The notes under the pieces were generated by a model. That model saw only the letters and a program-made list of their open reading frames with translations. It was not told the origin of the DNA and ran no database searches. The translations under genes were made by a program, and so were the position numbers. DNA of 64,000 nucleotides from Gnetum montanum (lineage: Eukaryota; Streptophyta; Gnetopsida; Gnetales; Gnetaceae), in assembly GCA_015680685.1 (NCBI GenBank), contig MNCI01028376.1, forward strand, positions 4,431-68,430. The letters run 5' to 3'. Shown here piece after piece: positions 34,105 through 46,024 of the stretch; position 1 is the first letter of the stretch, and the number at the start of each line of letters is the position of its first letter.

Positions 34105-34740
34105 ATGAGGGCTATTAACTCTCAACCTACTGTTGGTTCCAACAACCACATGAAGAAAAGACCTTTCTTTAGAACCAACAATCCAACCAAGCCCTTGCAA
34201 TCACAAGCAGTTGATTCCTTAGATGCCTCAGTATCAATCAAAACATTAAAGCCTCTTTCAACTCAACCACCGCACTCAACGCATATGATCATGCTAACAC
34301 ATGTCGTCACCAATTGGATCAAACTTGGCCACCTTCCCAAGAAATTCTCTAATCTTGGGAGTCCTCTAATATACTTAAAAATTTTTGAAAATGTGCTATG
34401 CAAGGCTCTTTTGGATTTAGATTCTAGTGTCAACTTGATTTCTTAAGAAATGTACAAGGCCTGGAACCTGCCTCCATTAAAAAAGAGCAACATCCATTTA
34501 GAGTTGGTTGACCTATCCATGACTGTTCCATTGGGACTAGTGAAAGACATTATTACCATTGTTTGTGGGTGCTTGTACCTAGTTGACTTCCTAGTGATTC
34601 AGGTAAATAATGTTAGTGGGGACTTCCCAATCATAATGAGAAGAGCATAGCTAAGCACCATTGACACACACCTATGAATCCATGATCTTTCCCTAGAAAT
34701 ATAAAATGAAAATACATTACATACATTGCATACAGTGACA
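34105..34740 (+). pseudogene. Aspartic protease region of el1
   Basis: After MLTHVVTNWIKLGHLPKKFSNLG comes the retropepsin-like site ALLDLDSSVNLIS (34408; Athila family ALLDLGAS.N.M, active Asp kept but Gly changed to Asp), then VDLSMTVPLGLVKDI, VDFLVIQV and GDFPIIMRRA (family P.ILGRPFL). A TAA interrupts at 34444. The frame is shared with the upstream gag C-terminal part, so gag and protease were one polyprotein. Confidence 0.8.
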
Positions 34741-34959
34741 CAAGGTGTAATTACGTGCAGAGGTCATGATTTGTGCAAAGTTTAAAATTGCTTGCATGCA
34801 ATCAGTGTGCACAAGTGATCAACATACAAAGATGCCTATATGCTGCAGCCACACAACAAGAAGGCACCTAGTGGCTCACAACTAATCAAGAAAGTAGTTC
34901 ACTTATATGCATGGAACTAATTGAGGGTTTGACTTGCTCTTACATCGATAGCATAGACA

Positions 34960-36490
34960 CATTAGAATAAGTCCACTGCCAACTTTCAAATCTTAAGCTT
35001 AAAAATGTCAACTAGGGGAAGTTGGAAATCCTTGAGAAATTTAAGCAAGAGCCCCTTGAGCTGAAACCATTGCCCACCGGTATGGAATACACATTTCTTA
35101 AAAATGGAAAACTAGTAATTATCAATGTTAAGCTTGCTCCTCAATAGAAAGAAGAATTGATGAAGGTAATCAATAGATGGTTAAAAGCCTTTGCTTGGTC
35201 ATATCCTGAATTAATTAGAATAAATCCTAAGATATGCCAACATAGGATTTACACTGACTCCTCCATGAAGCCTTGAAGACAACCACAGAGGTGTTTAAAC
35301 CCAAAGCTGAAGCAAGTAGTTAAAGAAGAAATTGAATAGCTTGTCAAGGTTAGGTTCATATACCCCATTATTGATAGCGAATGGGTTAGCCCCTTAGTTA
35401 TTATGCCTAAAAAGGGAGGCAAATGGAGGGTGTGCATAGACTTCAGGCTATTGAATATGGCAACATTCAAAGATCACTTTCCATTGCCATTTGTTGACCA
35501 AGTCTTAGACACCATCACAGGGCATCACTACTACAATTTTTTGGATGGATATAGCAGATATAATTAAATACAAATAGCCCCAAAAGACTAAGCCAAGACT
35601 ATGTTCACCAGTCCTTGGGGAACATTTGCATACAAAAAGATGTCGTTTGACTTGTGCAATGCCCCTGCATCATTTCAATGACTAGTTCTAAGCATCTTCC
35701 AACAGTAGATAGGAAATGGTGTGGAGGTCTTTATGGATGACTTCTTCACTTATGGAACAAACTTTGATCAAGCCTTCAACCAGTTGGAGTAAGTGCTAAA
35801 AAGATGTGTAGGAACCAATTTGAGGCTTAACTGGTAGAAAAGTCATTTGATGGTCCAAGAATGTGTAGTACTAGGGTACAAAATTTCACACACAGGGATA
35901 GAGGTAGACCCCAGGAAAATCAAAATTATCCAAGGAATTACCCATCAACTGGAAACTATCAAAGATATTCGATCATTCCTTGGACATACTGGCTACTATA
36001 GGAGATTTATTGAGAACTTTTCAAAGGTTACCAAACCATTGGTGGAATTAATGAAAAAGGACGTACCTTTCGAGTGGACCAGGGAATGTGGATTAGCTTT
36101 TCAAACTCTAAAACAGAAGCTAGTAGAAACACCCATTCTACAAGCTCCTGACTAGTTCAAACCATTCCATATCATGACTGATGCATCCAACTATGCTTTA
36201 GGAGCCGTACTTACATAATTAGATGATTGGAAGCATCCTTATTACATCCATTATATAAGTAGAAGTATCGTTGGTGCACAACTTAATATGTATTGGGATA
36301 TAAAGTATATATGCATACAGATCATAGTGCAATATGGTTCCTCCTGAATAAGCCAATGGTAAGCCCTTGTATCATACAATGGCTTGTAATCTTACAAGAG
36401 TTCCCTCCCATGATGATCGATCGCAAGGGCATCGAGAATGTAGTTGCTGATCATTTATCTCGGTTGTGATGGGACAACAAAGAGGATGAG
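34960..36490 (+). pseudogene. Reverse transcriptase and RNase H of el1
   Basis: RT motifs in order are SEWVSPLVIMPKKGGKWRVC (35379), FRLLNMATFKDHFPLPFVDQ, YNFLDGYSRYN, FTSPWGTFAYKKMSFDLCNA with Gly to Asp in F.GLCNAP, and VFMDDFFTYG (35728; catalytic Asp pair intact). Then come RSFLGHTGYYRRFIENFS and VPFEWT. RNase H starts near 36171 with FHIMTDASNYALGAVL. About 60 bp are deleted after GAQLN compared with el3, removing its middle. IENVVADHLSRL follows at 36430. There are many TAG and TGA stops at Gln and Arg sites. Confidence 0.88.
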
Positions 36491-36739
36491 TATCCAATTT
36501 CTAATCATTTCCTTAATGAATTCCTCTTTGCTAGTGTAGTGAATAATCAATCATCCATGGAGACAAATTGGTACAATAGCATTCTTACCTATCTCCTCAC
36601 ACAACAAACACCACAAGAGTTAAACCTTAAGAAGAAAAAATAGTTTCTTCACTAAGCCAAGTACTTTATGGAGATCAATGGGCAACTTTACAAAGTGTTT
36701 CTTGATGGCTTGGTTTGAAGGTGTGTTCCCAATATAGAT

Positions 36740-37420
36740 TAACTATGAGTTCTCCAAGATGCTCATAAGGGTCCTTTTGGGGGCCATTACATTGGGAGAC
36801 GAACAACCACCAAGATCTTGCTTGCAGGATATTATTGGCCTGCAATATTTCAGGACACCCATCATTTCGTCCAATCTTGTGTGTTCTTTCAACATGATGG
36901 GGGAATGATTGCTAGAATGGAGGATTTGCAACAATGGGTTCAACTGTTGGAACCCTTCAACATTTGGGAAATTAATTTTATGGGGCCAATTACACCAATG
37001 TCCAATGGAAAAGCCTATATCATTGTTACTGTTGATTACCTAACTAAATGGGTAGAAGCAGCTGCTATTAAGGATTGTACATCATCTACAGCTTCACGAT
37101 TTATTCAACAACAAATCATAAATAGGTTTGGTGTGCCTTGTTCACTTATTTTAGATAATGGTACCCACTTCACAGGTGCACCTTTTCAAAAATTAATGCA
37201 ACACTTAGGAGTTGAGCATAAATTGATTACACCATACCACCCCTAAGTGAATGGTCAAGCAAAAGTCACTAATAGAGAGATTACGAAGATATTGACAAGA
37301 ACTATCAGCAAATTTAGGTGAGACTGGAGCACTAAACTGAACGATGCTCTTTGGGCATACCGCTCCACATGGAAACTTCCTATAGGCTACTCCCTATGAG
37401 TTAGTGTATGGTAAATTACC
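36740..37420 (+). pseudogene. Integrase of el1
   Basis: The N-terminal zinc region shows HKGPFGGHY (36758) and C-terminal SCVFFQ in place of CD.CQ. The core reads DFMGP-like INFMGPITP, IIVTVDYLTKWVEAAAI (first Asp), LILDNGTHFTGAPFQKL (second Asp) and NGQAKVTNREI at about 37249. The third catalytic residue, Glu in the NGQ.E motif, is Lys (AAA). A TAA lies just before it. WAYRSTWKLPI follows. The same Lys stands in el3, while el2 keeps Glu. Confidence 0.85.
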
Positions 37421-37859
37421 AACGCTTTCCATTCAAACTGATATCTGTACACTATCCATGGCATGTGACCTCAACCTTGATCTTGATCTAGCACAAAAAC
37501 AATAGTTAGTAAACCTTAACTTACTAGATGAAAATCAACTAGCTGCCCTATCATCTAATGAGTTGCACAAGGCATTTAATAAACAAAATCATCACCTAAG
37601 GATTAGGAAAGTTAAATATCAACCAGGAGATAAGGTTCTCTATTAGAATCCCACACATGTGCCACAACGTACTAAATTTCAAACATTGTGGGAAGGACCT
37701 TATATTATTTATGCAACTTTTCCTTTTAGGGGCCATGATAATATACAAACTTGAGAGCCCAGACACGAAACTGTTGGTCAACATACAACAAACCAAACCT
37801 CTCCATGAGCTTCAGACAGCTAGTACACATGCTACCTCTCTTGGTAGATAATCTTGCTC

Positions 37860-39390
37860 ACTATTTTAGATCTCCTCCTTCCAACTTAGTCGTGGGGGAG
37901 ATGGCCACCTATGCTAACCATTCTAGGCCCTCAATTCTTTTTGAATTTTTGTTTTACACTTTCTTTCAACTTTTCTTATTTTTTTTTACACCATCATTCA
38001 TGTTTTTACTATTTCTTTGTTCACTTGATTTAATTTTATTCGTCATCTAATAAGTGCTCATGATGGTGGATTGAATTATCTCATATTGATTGATAATATT
38101 TAGTTTTTACCTTTGAATTATGATATTGATATTAAGGTATGGTTCTTTTGGTAAAATAGGCAATGAGTCCACATTGTCCACTCATCCATACAACTCTATA
38201 GTCTCCTTTGGCTTGGAACTATATAGTCCCTCTTTTTCTAAGTAAACTTTTAATGAATTGGTGGCTGGGTATTTTTCAAACCAAGGAAAGACTCAAAGGA
38301 TGAAAAGGGTATGACTTCAAGGGGATTCGATGCATTTGTGCTGACCATTCTCTTGGGTTCTTGGATGCTTTTCCTTGGGTTTTTTGCCATTCTGACATTG
38401 TTCAAAAATCAAGAAGCTGAGTGAATAAAAATAAGTCTTTGCATAGTGTGGTTCTCATGCAGAAAAAAAAGAGAGTGAGAATTCAAAGCATACCCCTTAG
38501 ACATAATAAAGCAATATGAGCTACGAGCACTGGTTATGGAACTGAAAAGACATGTTACCCATTCCTGAAGGTTCCCTCTAACTAAGGCCCTTTCTCGCTT
38601 CCTACTTCATCTCGCTCTCCTTGGAATAGTAGTGAATCTTTGTGGAAGCATTATTGTTGCTTCAAGTGGATGGATTGTTTAAGTGTGTTGATGCAAGGTC
38701 ACTGGATGAGATTTATTTAAGTTTGGATTTGGGATGAGTTCTACTCAGTCACATTAACCATAAAATAAAAAAGGGGTTTTACACAACTTTGTTCTTGGGA
38801 TTCCATTCCATTGTCTCATCTCCATCTTTCTTCCCATTTTCCACCTCATTGCCAGTTTTATCATTAGTCTGTTCTAGGTTGATGCATTGTTTTTCTTTGG
38901 TGAATTCTTGTGAGTAAGTTTTTAACTCTTGCTTCCAAATGGCATTCCTAGAGCCTATAGGCTCTTTGATTTGTGGGTTTGCCAGGGCATAAAAGACATG
39001 AGCCTACTTTGGGGAGGACCCACTGGCATTTCTTGTTGGTGCAATTGTCAACTTCTTTCCCTTAAACATTTCCTACAATTAATCATTTCTTGTTTCATCT
39101 CCATCCATGACATCCATTTTATTGGTGTTGCCATTGATATTTTTTCCCATCTTTCTTGTTCCTCACATTTTTCCATATTATAGCTACCGGATGTTCACTC
39201 TTAGTCATGGGGGCCCTAGCACAAATATTTTAATTTTCTCCATTTTACTATTTTCCTAACCCCTACACCTTGGGTAGTCACTTGTGATAAATCTTCGAAC
39301 TAGTTTCTACCATAACCACAACTTAGCCAATGCACTTCATATTGAGGTAGGGTATCAAATACATGATAGTTTATTTATTCTTGCTCATTT
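37860..39390 (+). other. Post-pol region of el1
   Basis: It opens with the conserved GTGGGGGAGATGGCCA stretch (37894), shared with el2 (51196 on the minus strand) and el3 (63210), and continues with a block shared by all three (ACATG.TACCCAT.CCTGAAGGT.CCCTCTAACTAAGG, 38550-38600). An open frame at 38929-39183 has no known motif. It could be the leader or intron before the 3' exon at 39412. Confidence 0.5.
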
Positions 39391-39411
39391 GTGACTGTGT
39401 TGTGTGTGCAG

Positions 39412-39588
39412 ATGGAAATCATACAAACAATGGACTGGGCTTGGAGGAAGCACTTAGGATGGACTGGAACTGGAGCATTTACGAAAGGAGCAAGTTTGGT
39501 GGTGTGGCTATGGATTAGTGCAATCTTAGCATTGGCAGCAACATGCTTCATTTTCTTTCTCTCTCTTTCTCTACAAGCTACCAAATAA
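39412..39588 (+). pseudogene. Small ORF with membrane segment at el1 3' end
   Basis: It reads MEIIQTMDWAWRKHLGWTG, then a hydrophobic helix LVVWLWISAILALAATCFIF (about 39494-39553), SLSLQATK and a stop. It is directly preceded by TTGTGTGTGTGCAG, a good 3' splice site. Athila elements often carry a spliced env-like gene with a C-terminal membrane segment in this position. That identity is inferred from position and hydrophobicity only. The ORF has no internal stop, unlike everything else in el1. Confidence 0.45.
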
Positions 39589-39790
39589 AGGCTTGGATGT
39601 CATTTATGTACGAGTATTCATCACAATGGTCATGAACATTAATGTTGTAATATGCTTATTGATCCATTCACTAGGCATGTTGAGTCTATCATCTTATTCC
39701 ACTGTTAGTTGTCAATTAGTCAATGATCCCATACCTTCCCAATATTTTGTAAGGAACTCAAGGACAAGTTTTCATTCAGTCATGGGGGTA

Positions 39791-40737
39791 TGATGAGAGC
39801 GGTTACTCTAGTGGTTTATTTTAATTATTAGAGTGGTAGTTTCTCTAAAATTAGAGTGGCAATTTCTCTAAAATTAGAGAGGCTATTTCTCTAAAATTAG
39901 AGTGGTAGTTTCTTTAAAATTAGAGTGGTAGTTTTTCTAATTTTTAAAGTAGTACATCCCAAGCCTATAAATACAATGTCCAAGTGCACAATTTAGGAGA
40001 AATTCTTCAAAGGAAGTCTTTCAAGGAAAGTCTTTTAGAAATCTTTTAGGAGTCAAGTAGCAAAAATTTTATAGTTAAAGTATTTTCCAAGTGCTCGCAG
40101 TAGGAGGTCTAAGTGTGGATGGATCTTTATTCAAGCATTATGTACTTGAGCACACCTTGTGTATGGAAATAAAGATGAGCTCTTGGATTCATCATTGCAG
40201 CACTTGAGATTTGTTTTCTTACTCATTTCCTTTATTTTATTTTCTTCTACATTTATTATATTTTATTATTTTATTTTATATTATGCACTTTAAATTTTTT
40301 TTATTAGCAGAAATAGTATGATCACTTCAAGCATGCGTGTAACACTTGGTAACCCAGTAACGATTAACATTTGGTCATCCCAGTAGTGTTGCACTAGTTC
40401 AGGATGTGTATGACAAGTGAGAATAGATACTAGTGTTAGGATTAGTTTAAAGCCTAGTTAATCAGTATTTAAGTTAAATTAGTCACTTAGTTATCTCTCT
40501 CTCTCCTCCCTTATTAGTAGTAGGACATAAAAACATAAAAGCTATAAAAATCATATGCCTTAAACTTACTTAACCATACAATCATGACATACAAGTAAGT
40601 TTGGGAAGACAACGATCAACCAACCCATCCTTGTTCCACAAGGGTGCATAAGCACTTATTCCTTGGAATTCGATCGGATCATGCATGAAACACACGTATT
40701 CATATGGTTGAGCGTAGGGGTACCTTGCCACTCATCA
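39791..40737 (+). mobile_element. 3' LTR of el1
   Basis: It follows a purine tract (CATGGGGGTA) and runs TGATGAG...CTCATCA, 947 bp. It repeats the U3 array (39825-39950), the TATA box (39965) and the rest of the 5' LTR in order. The 5 bases after it form the target duplication. Confidence 0.9.
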
Positions 40738-42300
40738 ACTATTGATCAATGAAGCATTGCCTAAGAACATCGAGTTCTATATTTGCCACCTCAAGCTTCT
40801 AATTGATATCTTTGTATGCTTGAACTTAGCCTCATACAACACATATGAATTGGCCACATGTTTCTCCAATTTGGACTATGATCGTCCAATAGTTAGCATC
40901 GCTAGATTTGCATAATGGAGATTGGTAAGCTCCATGTACTCCATCATCTCCTTGATCTACAATTCCTTCATGTATATCTTTGCCTTGTTGTAGTCATTGA
41001 GCTCATCAAAGATAGATTGCTAGACATCTTCTCCTTCCTTGAGTTTGTGGACGACCTTATTAACTTTCACCTTCATCATTTGAATATGTTTCTAATTGAT
41101 TTCTTTCTGTAGATCAACCTAATCTCTATAGTGATTTTTAACTCTCTAAAATTTAAGAGCCTCATTTTTTCAAGCAGCTACCTCTATTGCAAGTTTTTGG
41201 CAAAGGGCTCAAACTTCCTCCATGGAGAGATTTCTATTTTTGGTTACGAATCTATTGAGTTTAGTGTTTACTCTTGTTGACTAATCTTTTTGTTTATGGT
41301 TGAAATCTTGCATTTGCTACATTTGCACATTAATATTCTACAAGTAGTGATTTTTTATGGTCAAGGCATCATTCTCTTAGCAAGTCTAATCCAAGGCCTT
41401 TTATATATTATGCATGGTGACATCAGCCAAGGATTGCTACAAAATAACCATATCCTTTGTGTCTGCAACCTTCTTGCACTTGTCTTGAAGCTATTGAAAA
41501 GCTTCATTATGGGTCAGTGTAGGGTAGAGAAGCATGGGATCATCACGGTAGGCTCTTAATTAAGCAACTTCTACATCTAGGAATTGGTTTTGAGCCTATG
41601 CTATATCAAGTTTCCCCTTTATGATAATGCATTTGTCCCTTACTTCTAGTAGCTCCAACTATGTTGTAGTGATTGTATTTGAAAGGTTAAAGACATCTAG
41701 AATCAGTTACCTAGTTCCTACTAGTTGGTCAAAAAACTCTTTGTGCTAGGCTACACTTAATTTTCCACTAACTATTCCTTCGAAGGTTTGCACATCTTAG
41801 AGTGTAGAAACATCTAGTACAAATATCACAAGTGCATTTAATGCCTTGGAAATTCTATCAGTAATAACCTCTACTACTATCTCTTCTTGCTTATGATGTT
41901 GCATCATTAAGACAATTGCCACCTCACCCTCCTTTAGATGCACTGAGAAAGTAGTAGCATTCCTAGAGATGTCTATGAATTGATGTTGTTGTGTGAGAGA
42001 GAGATTGTTACCTCTCGGGCACTAGGATTCGATCTCGTGGGTAGCTGCATCCTTTGGGCTAAAAAGATTGGCCCACATCCCTCCATTTGGCTAATGGTTT
42101 GAGCCACTTCATTAAGGTGACTCATTACTAGGTGTTGTGACTAAAAACCTTGATTGCTAGAATGAGAAGAAAACAAATGATCCTTGGTGTAAGCAGTTCC
42201 TCAACCCTGAATCCCCAAGGCCTTCATAATGAAAATGGGATTTGGGGTGCCTTGGCCAATGTGAAAGATCAACCAAGGACTTGGGAGATGAAAAACATGG
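40738..42300 (-). pseudogene. Unknown el2 ORF, coiled-coil block
   Basis: On the minus strand from about 42300 a frame reads MSHLNEVAQTISQMEGCGPI (42135), crosses a short CT run near 42000 with a two-base shift, and continues EVAIVLMMQHHKQEE, LDVEVAQLRAYRDDPML-like (41580) and KLNRFVTKNRNLSMEEV (41260). It goes on with YMKELxIKEMMEYMELTNLHY and, after another shift near 40830, AYKDINxKLEVANIELDVLRQ to 40738. Almost all stops are TAG in Gln-like surroundings. Leu, Glu, Lys and Gln are abundant and spaced as in long coiled coils. No gag, protease, RT or integrase motif is present. It lies in sense with el2 gag-pol, downstream of pol. I do not recognise the family. Confidence 0.6.
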
Positions 42301-43639
42301 AAATATAAATAGATTTGAATAATGCACAAATAATAACTTTATTTTTGAGTAAAAAACTTAAAACTTAAAAGTTTATGAAGAAAAGAATAAAGAAAACATT
42401 AGAGAGTTGTGTGCAAACAGTATTTGGATGAGAAAAAAAGGGGTTCACTTGAGCAAGAGCTCAAAGCCTATTCAAGTTAAGATGATCTGCTTCATGATCT
42501 AGGTTCTAAGCCACTCTTGATGTTATCGAACCTTCCTTTGCTACTGCAACCTTGGATTTGCCAATTGGGTCATTGATTGTGGGGGGACGCATTGAAAAAG
42601 GGGGAATATTTTGATGCTAAGTTGCTTCATGCTAGGTTTTGAGTCCTAGAAGTGTAGCGTTAACACCAAAATCCACCAAATCTCAAGGCCTCATTGCTCC
42701 CATGTTGGGGTTCAAGAGACTAAACGTATGGAAACTTGCAAGAGCTCTTAAGTGCCTAAAAATGCCCCAGGTGTGGAGTTGTGTATATGAAAATTATGGC
42801 TAAAATTGCTAAAACATCTCCAAAAAGAGGATGTGGAACCAATTACTCTCCCTTTTGCTTAAAATTGTTGAACTTTGCCCAAAATTGCTGAACCTACCTA
42901 GAAAAGTGGAACTTGTAAATGGTGTTGGAGTTTGGATTTTATAGCATCTGTGTCCCATGAATGAGGCTACAAATTTGATGTAATTTTGTTGCAAATTTCC
43001 TACCAAATTTAGGTAAAATGGGTGCCCAAATTTGAGGGTTTAGTAAACATAGTAATTGCTTCCCCCCATGGCCATTCCATTTACTAAAAATAGTAATTGA
43101 GGTACCCCTTCCATGCTAGAGATGAATCTTCCACGTTGAGCTCTTCACCATGCTTGTTGAAGTGATTGGTAAATGATGAAGTGCATAACTTGATGAATTT
43201 TACTTCTTGTGGCTTCCATGCTAGGGGATTGAATTTTCCATGCTAGGGCAGGGAAGGGGAACTTTCTAGGCTAGGGGAAAAGTTTCCAAGTTTGGAAAAA
43301 ACTTTTCAGGCTAAGGGGAACATTTCCAAGTTGGGGAGAAAACTTTCTAGTTTGAGGCACAAGTTTCGAAAATGTACCTTTGGTCTCCATGTTGAAGGAA
43401 AAAAGGTTTTAAAACCCCCCACCTTTCCCCACTAAGGGTAGGTGAGATCTAGCCCCCTGCATGTGTTTTTAGCATAGAAAAATGTCTACCCCCCATAAAA
43501 CCTATCAAATTACCTTTTGTTTTGGCATTCCAAAAGGCATGTTTGATCCCCAAGCCCAAATATAGATACTATGTGACTTTTTTCACTTCGAGAATGAGGC
43601 TTTGACCACTTATGAGGCATTTTTTAGCCTCAAAAGTAT
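42301..43639 (-). other. Spacer between the two blocks of the unknown ORF
   Basis: On the minus strand several frames are locally open (for instance 43006-42809), but none is clearly continuous. Around 43200-43380 there are repeated words such as GGGGAAAACTTTC.AGGCTA. It could be an intron, a variable region or a lost segment. Confidence 0.35.
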
Positions 43640-45321
43640 AAAGTATGTGAAATTGCCCATTGTGGGTTATAGTTTTCACATTTACAATGAAATTTTTCCT
43701 TGGGTTTCATGGGGTGAGCTACATGATGAAGATTGGTTATAACATGCAAAATTTTATGGTGTTTCACTAGGCGATATACAAATGGATCACCACTAGTTGT
43801 TCCTCATTATTTTTGCTCATGCAAGAGTTACTCTTGGATCTTGCACATTCATTTAAGGGCAGTGTGGAACTCAAACATTGTTTTGTGAGTGGATGTTGGA
43901 GGTGGTGATTGTTGCTCCTCTTCCTTGATTATGGTAGGGATCTTGTCCTTCATCATTTTTGCCTAAGAGGCAAAAGAAGTATACTGGAGTGTATCATTGG
44001 CATTATGAACTATTCCTACCCTTTTGAGTAGTTTTCTAATAAGGTAGAAAAAGGGAAAGGCCTTCTTTTTATATTTATTTATTTTAAATTACTTTTGTAT
44101 CTCTAGATACATCAACTATGAAAGGTTAACAAGGAATGTTTCACTTAGAGCAGCACATGCATAGGCAGAGAAGGCAATCACCTTACTGGGCCTCACAATT
44201 GGATTGAGGTGATAGGTTACTAGGGTGAGTGTGTCATACTCCTTATAATCCACTCCATAGTATCGTTGGGTCCACTCCTTCTTTACTTCTAGGTTTACTT
44301 GTGTAGAGATCTTTGCCAAATTTGTTCCAATATCAGGAGATCCTAGGCCCTACACAATAGCTTCCACCAAGTAGGACACCTAAATATCCTTAATCTTCAC
44401 AGTGGCTCCCACCTAGCTATTATTTTAGAAGAGATATGTTTTTCCCATGTACCACTTCCCACCGGAAGTGATGATTGGCCACATAGGAGAGTTTTGCAAA
44501 TGCATCTTGACTTTTGGTGGAGCATGTTCTAAGAATGGTCCAAAGTTCAATTCTTAAAGAACTAAATATTGGATTTCATGAGCCTTGATTTGATCAAGAC
44601 TAGCTTGAGTTAATGTGATCTCAAGTCTTGGCACTAGTCCTGGCACCTCATCTCAATGGGATTATTCCATTATGGCCATTGGGAATTTGTAGGATAGATT
44701 CCACTTTAGACTCCTCTTGAAGATGTTCTGTTGCATGAGCTTTTACTGCCTCCTCTTAGGCTTGCTCTTGCTATCCTTCCAGCTCTTGATCATTTGTTCC
44801 TTGGTTGAGATGGTCCTTCTTCTTATGGGCATTTTGGTCTATGTGCCATCTATAATCACAACATAATAAGGATTAGCACTTAATTTGTAACTTTAAAACA
44901 TTCGAAATACCTTATCTATTGGGGTAGTTACAATTGACTAAGTTGTGATTATGATGTGTTTGATTATTTTAATATTTTTTAAATATTATTTGATTAAATA
45001 GGTTATCAGAGTGTGTTGGAAGGGTATAACTCTCATAGGTTGATGATTTAGTAATATTTTATTCATTAAACCCATGGGGGAGTTAGAAAAATTCTGAAAA
45101 AATTTAGTCAAAAACCTAAGGTTTGTGGCCTTTATGATATAAAGCATACCTCTAGAAGCTGCAAGGTTGAAGAACGAAGTGAATCTAACAAATGGTTTAA
45201 AAGTTATGGGCTCTAGAAGGTTTTGAGCTCTGAAAAATTGCAAAAGCTCCCCTTCCATTTGAAGAAAATGGTAAGAAATTCCTAAGTGATGAGTGCTATT
45301 TATGGAATTTTTCCCTTGCAT
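43640..45321 (-). pseudogene. Unknown el2 ORF, N-terminal block
   Basis: A single minus-strand frame of about 540 codons runs from MEGELLQFFRAQNLLEPITF (45258; an upstream in-frame Met is at 45321). It continues through RFTSFFNLAASRGMLYIIK, YYVVIIDGT (about 44862), LVPRLEITLTQASLDQIKA, ELNFGPFLEHAPPKVKMHL and GKWYMGKTYLF. Next come GLGSPDIGTNLAKISTQVNL and KEWTQRYYGVDYKEYD, and the frame ends with RLVKHHKILHV near 43750. A TATA-like CCATAAATAGC lies about 45 bp before the Met. There are about 15 stops, mostly TAG where Gln fits, and no frameshift. It is not a known retroelement domain to me. It shares strand and frame phase with the block at 42000-40840. Confidence 0.6.
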
Positions 45322-45773
45322 TGACTAGTCCTCATCAACAAGGCCTAGTCAATGTGGTTACCTACGTTGACTAGGCTTTGTCAAGGTAGTTATTGACCAC
45401 AATTGAACAAGTGAAAATTTGAAAAATATAAGGAATTTTTGAATGAAATAGGAGTTAAATGAAAGCCTAAAAAGCCAAAAATACAATAAAATACATGAAG
45501 AGGTTTTGAGAGTTCACAAAAGATGGAGAATGATTGGAGAAATGCCTCAAGGAGCACATAGTTGGATGTGATTGATGAGAAATGCAAAATATTTGATTAC
45601 CAAAACGTCTAAGCATAAGGGACTTGACAAGTCCAACCAAGAGCTATGCAATTGGTTCCTTCACATAATAGGCTTATGCCGTTTTTTCCCTTGCATAACC
45701 TCAACTAAGGAGTCAATCAACCCCATAGTTGATTAATGGTTATGAAAAACTAAGGACCAAAACCCAAAGAATA
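45322..45773 (-). other. el2 non-coding between pol side and unknown ORF
   Basis: AT-rich leader-like sequence on the minus strand. It contains a repeated word GACTAG(G/T)C(C/T)T.GT(T/C) with variants around 45320-45400 (four occurrences of GACTAG/CTAGTC). It is cut on its right by the copia insertion. Confidence 0.4.
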
Positions 45774-46024
45774 TGTTGAAGTCATGTTGTGACTAATCTG
45801 GATTATTGGGCCATGGGCTAGTTTTGGTTACACATGGTTTCTTGATGCATATTTATGTAACATTCTGAAACTCTCTTACAACTATAATTTGTAAAATATA
45901 TAATCAAACTCTAGTACGACCTTGAATCTATGATGATCTTATTGAACTATGAAAATTCTATTTGTGCTTGTTTTTTCTTGTTCTTGTTTCTTTTGCTCGA
46001 TTTGTTTCTTAGGCTAGGTTTGCA

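Larger units (their letters stand above)
30921..40737 (+). mobile_element. el1: complete Athila-like Ty3/gypsy element
   Basis: This 9.8-kb element has two LTRs (30921-31838, 39791-40737), a tRNA-Asp-type primer site, gag, protease, RT, RNase H and integrase in gypsy order, and an extra 3' region. Flanking 5-mers are ACTTT (30916-30920) and ACTAT (40738-40742), a target duplication with one mismatch. It inserted into the unknown ORF of el2. All coding domains carry stops, so it is dead. It contains an N gap and one inverted contig (32246-32863). Confidence 0.9.
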
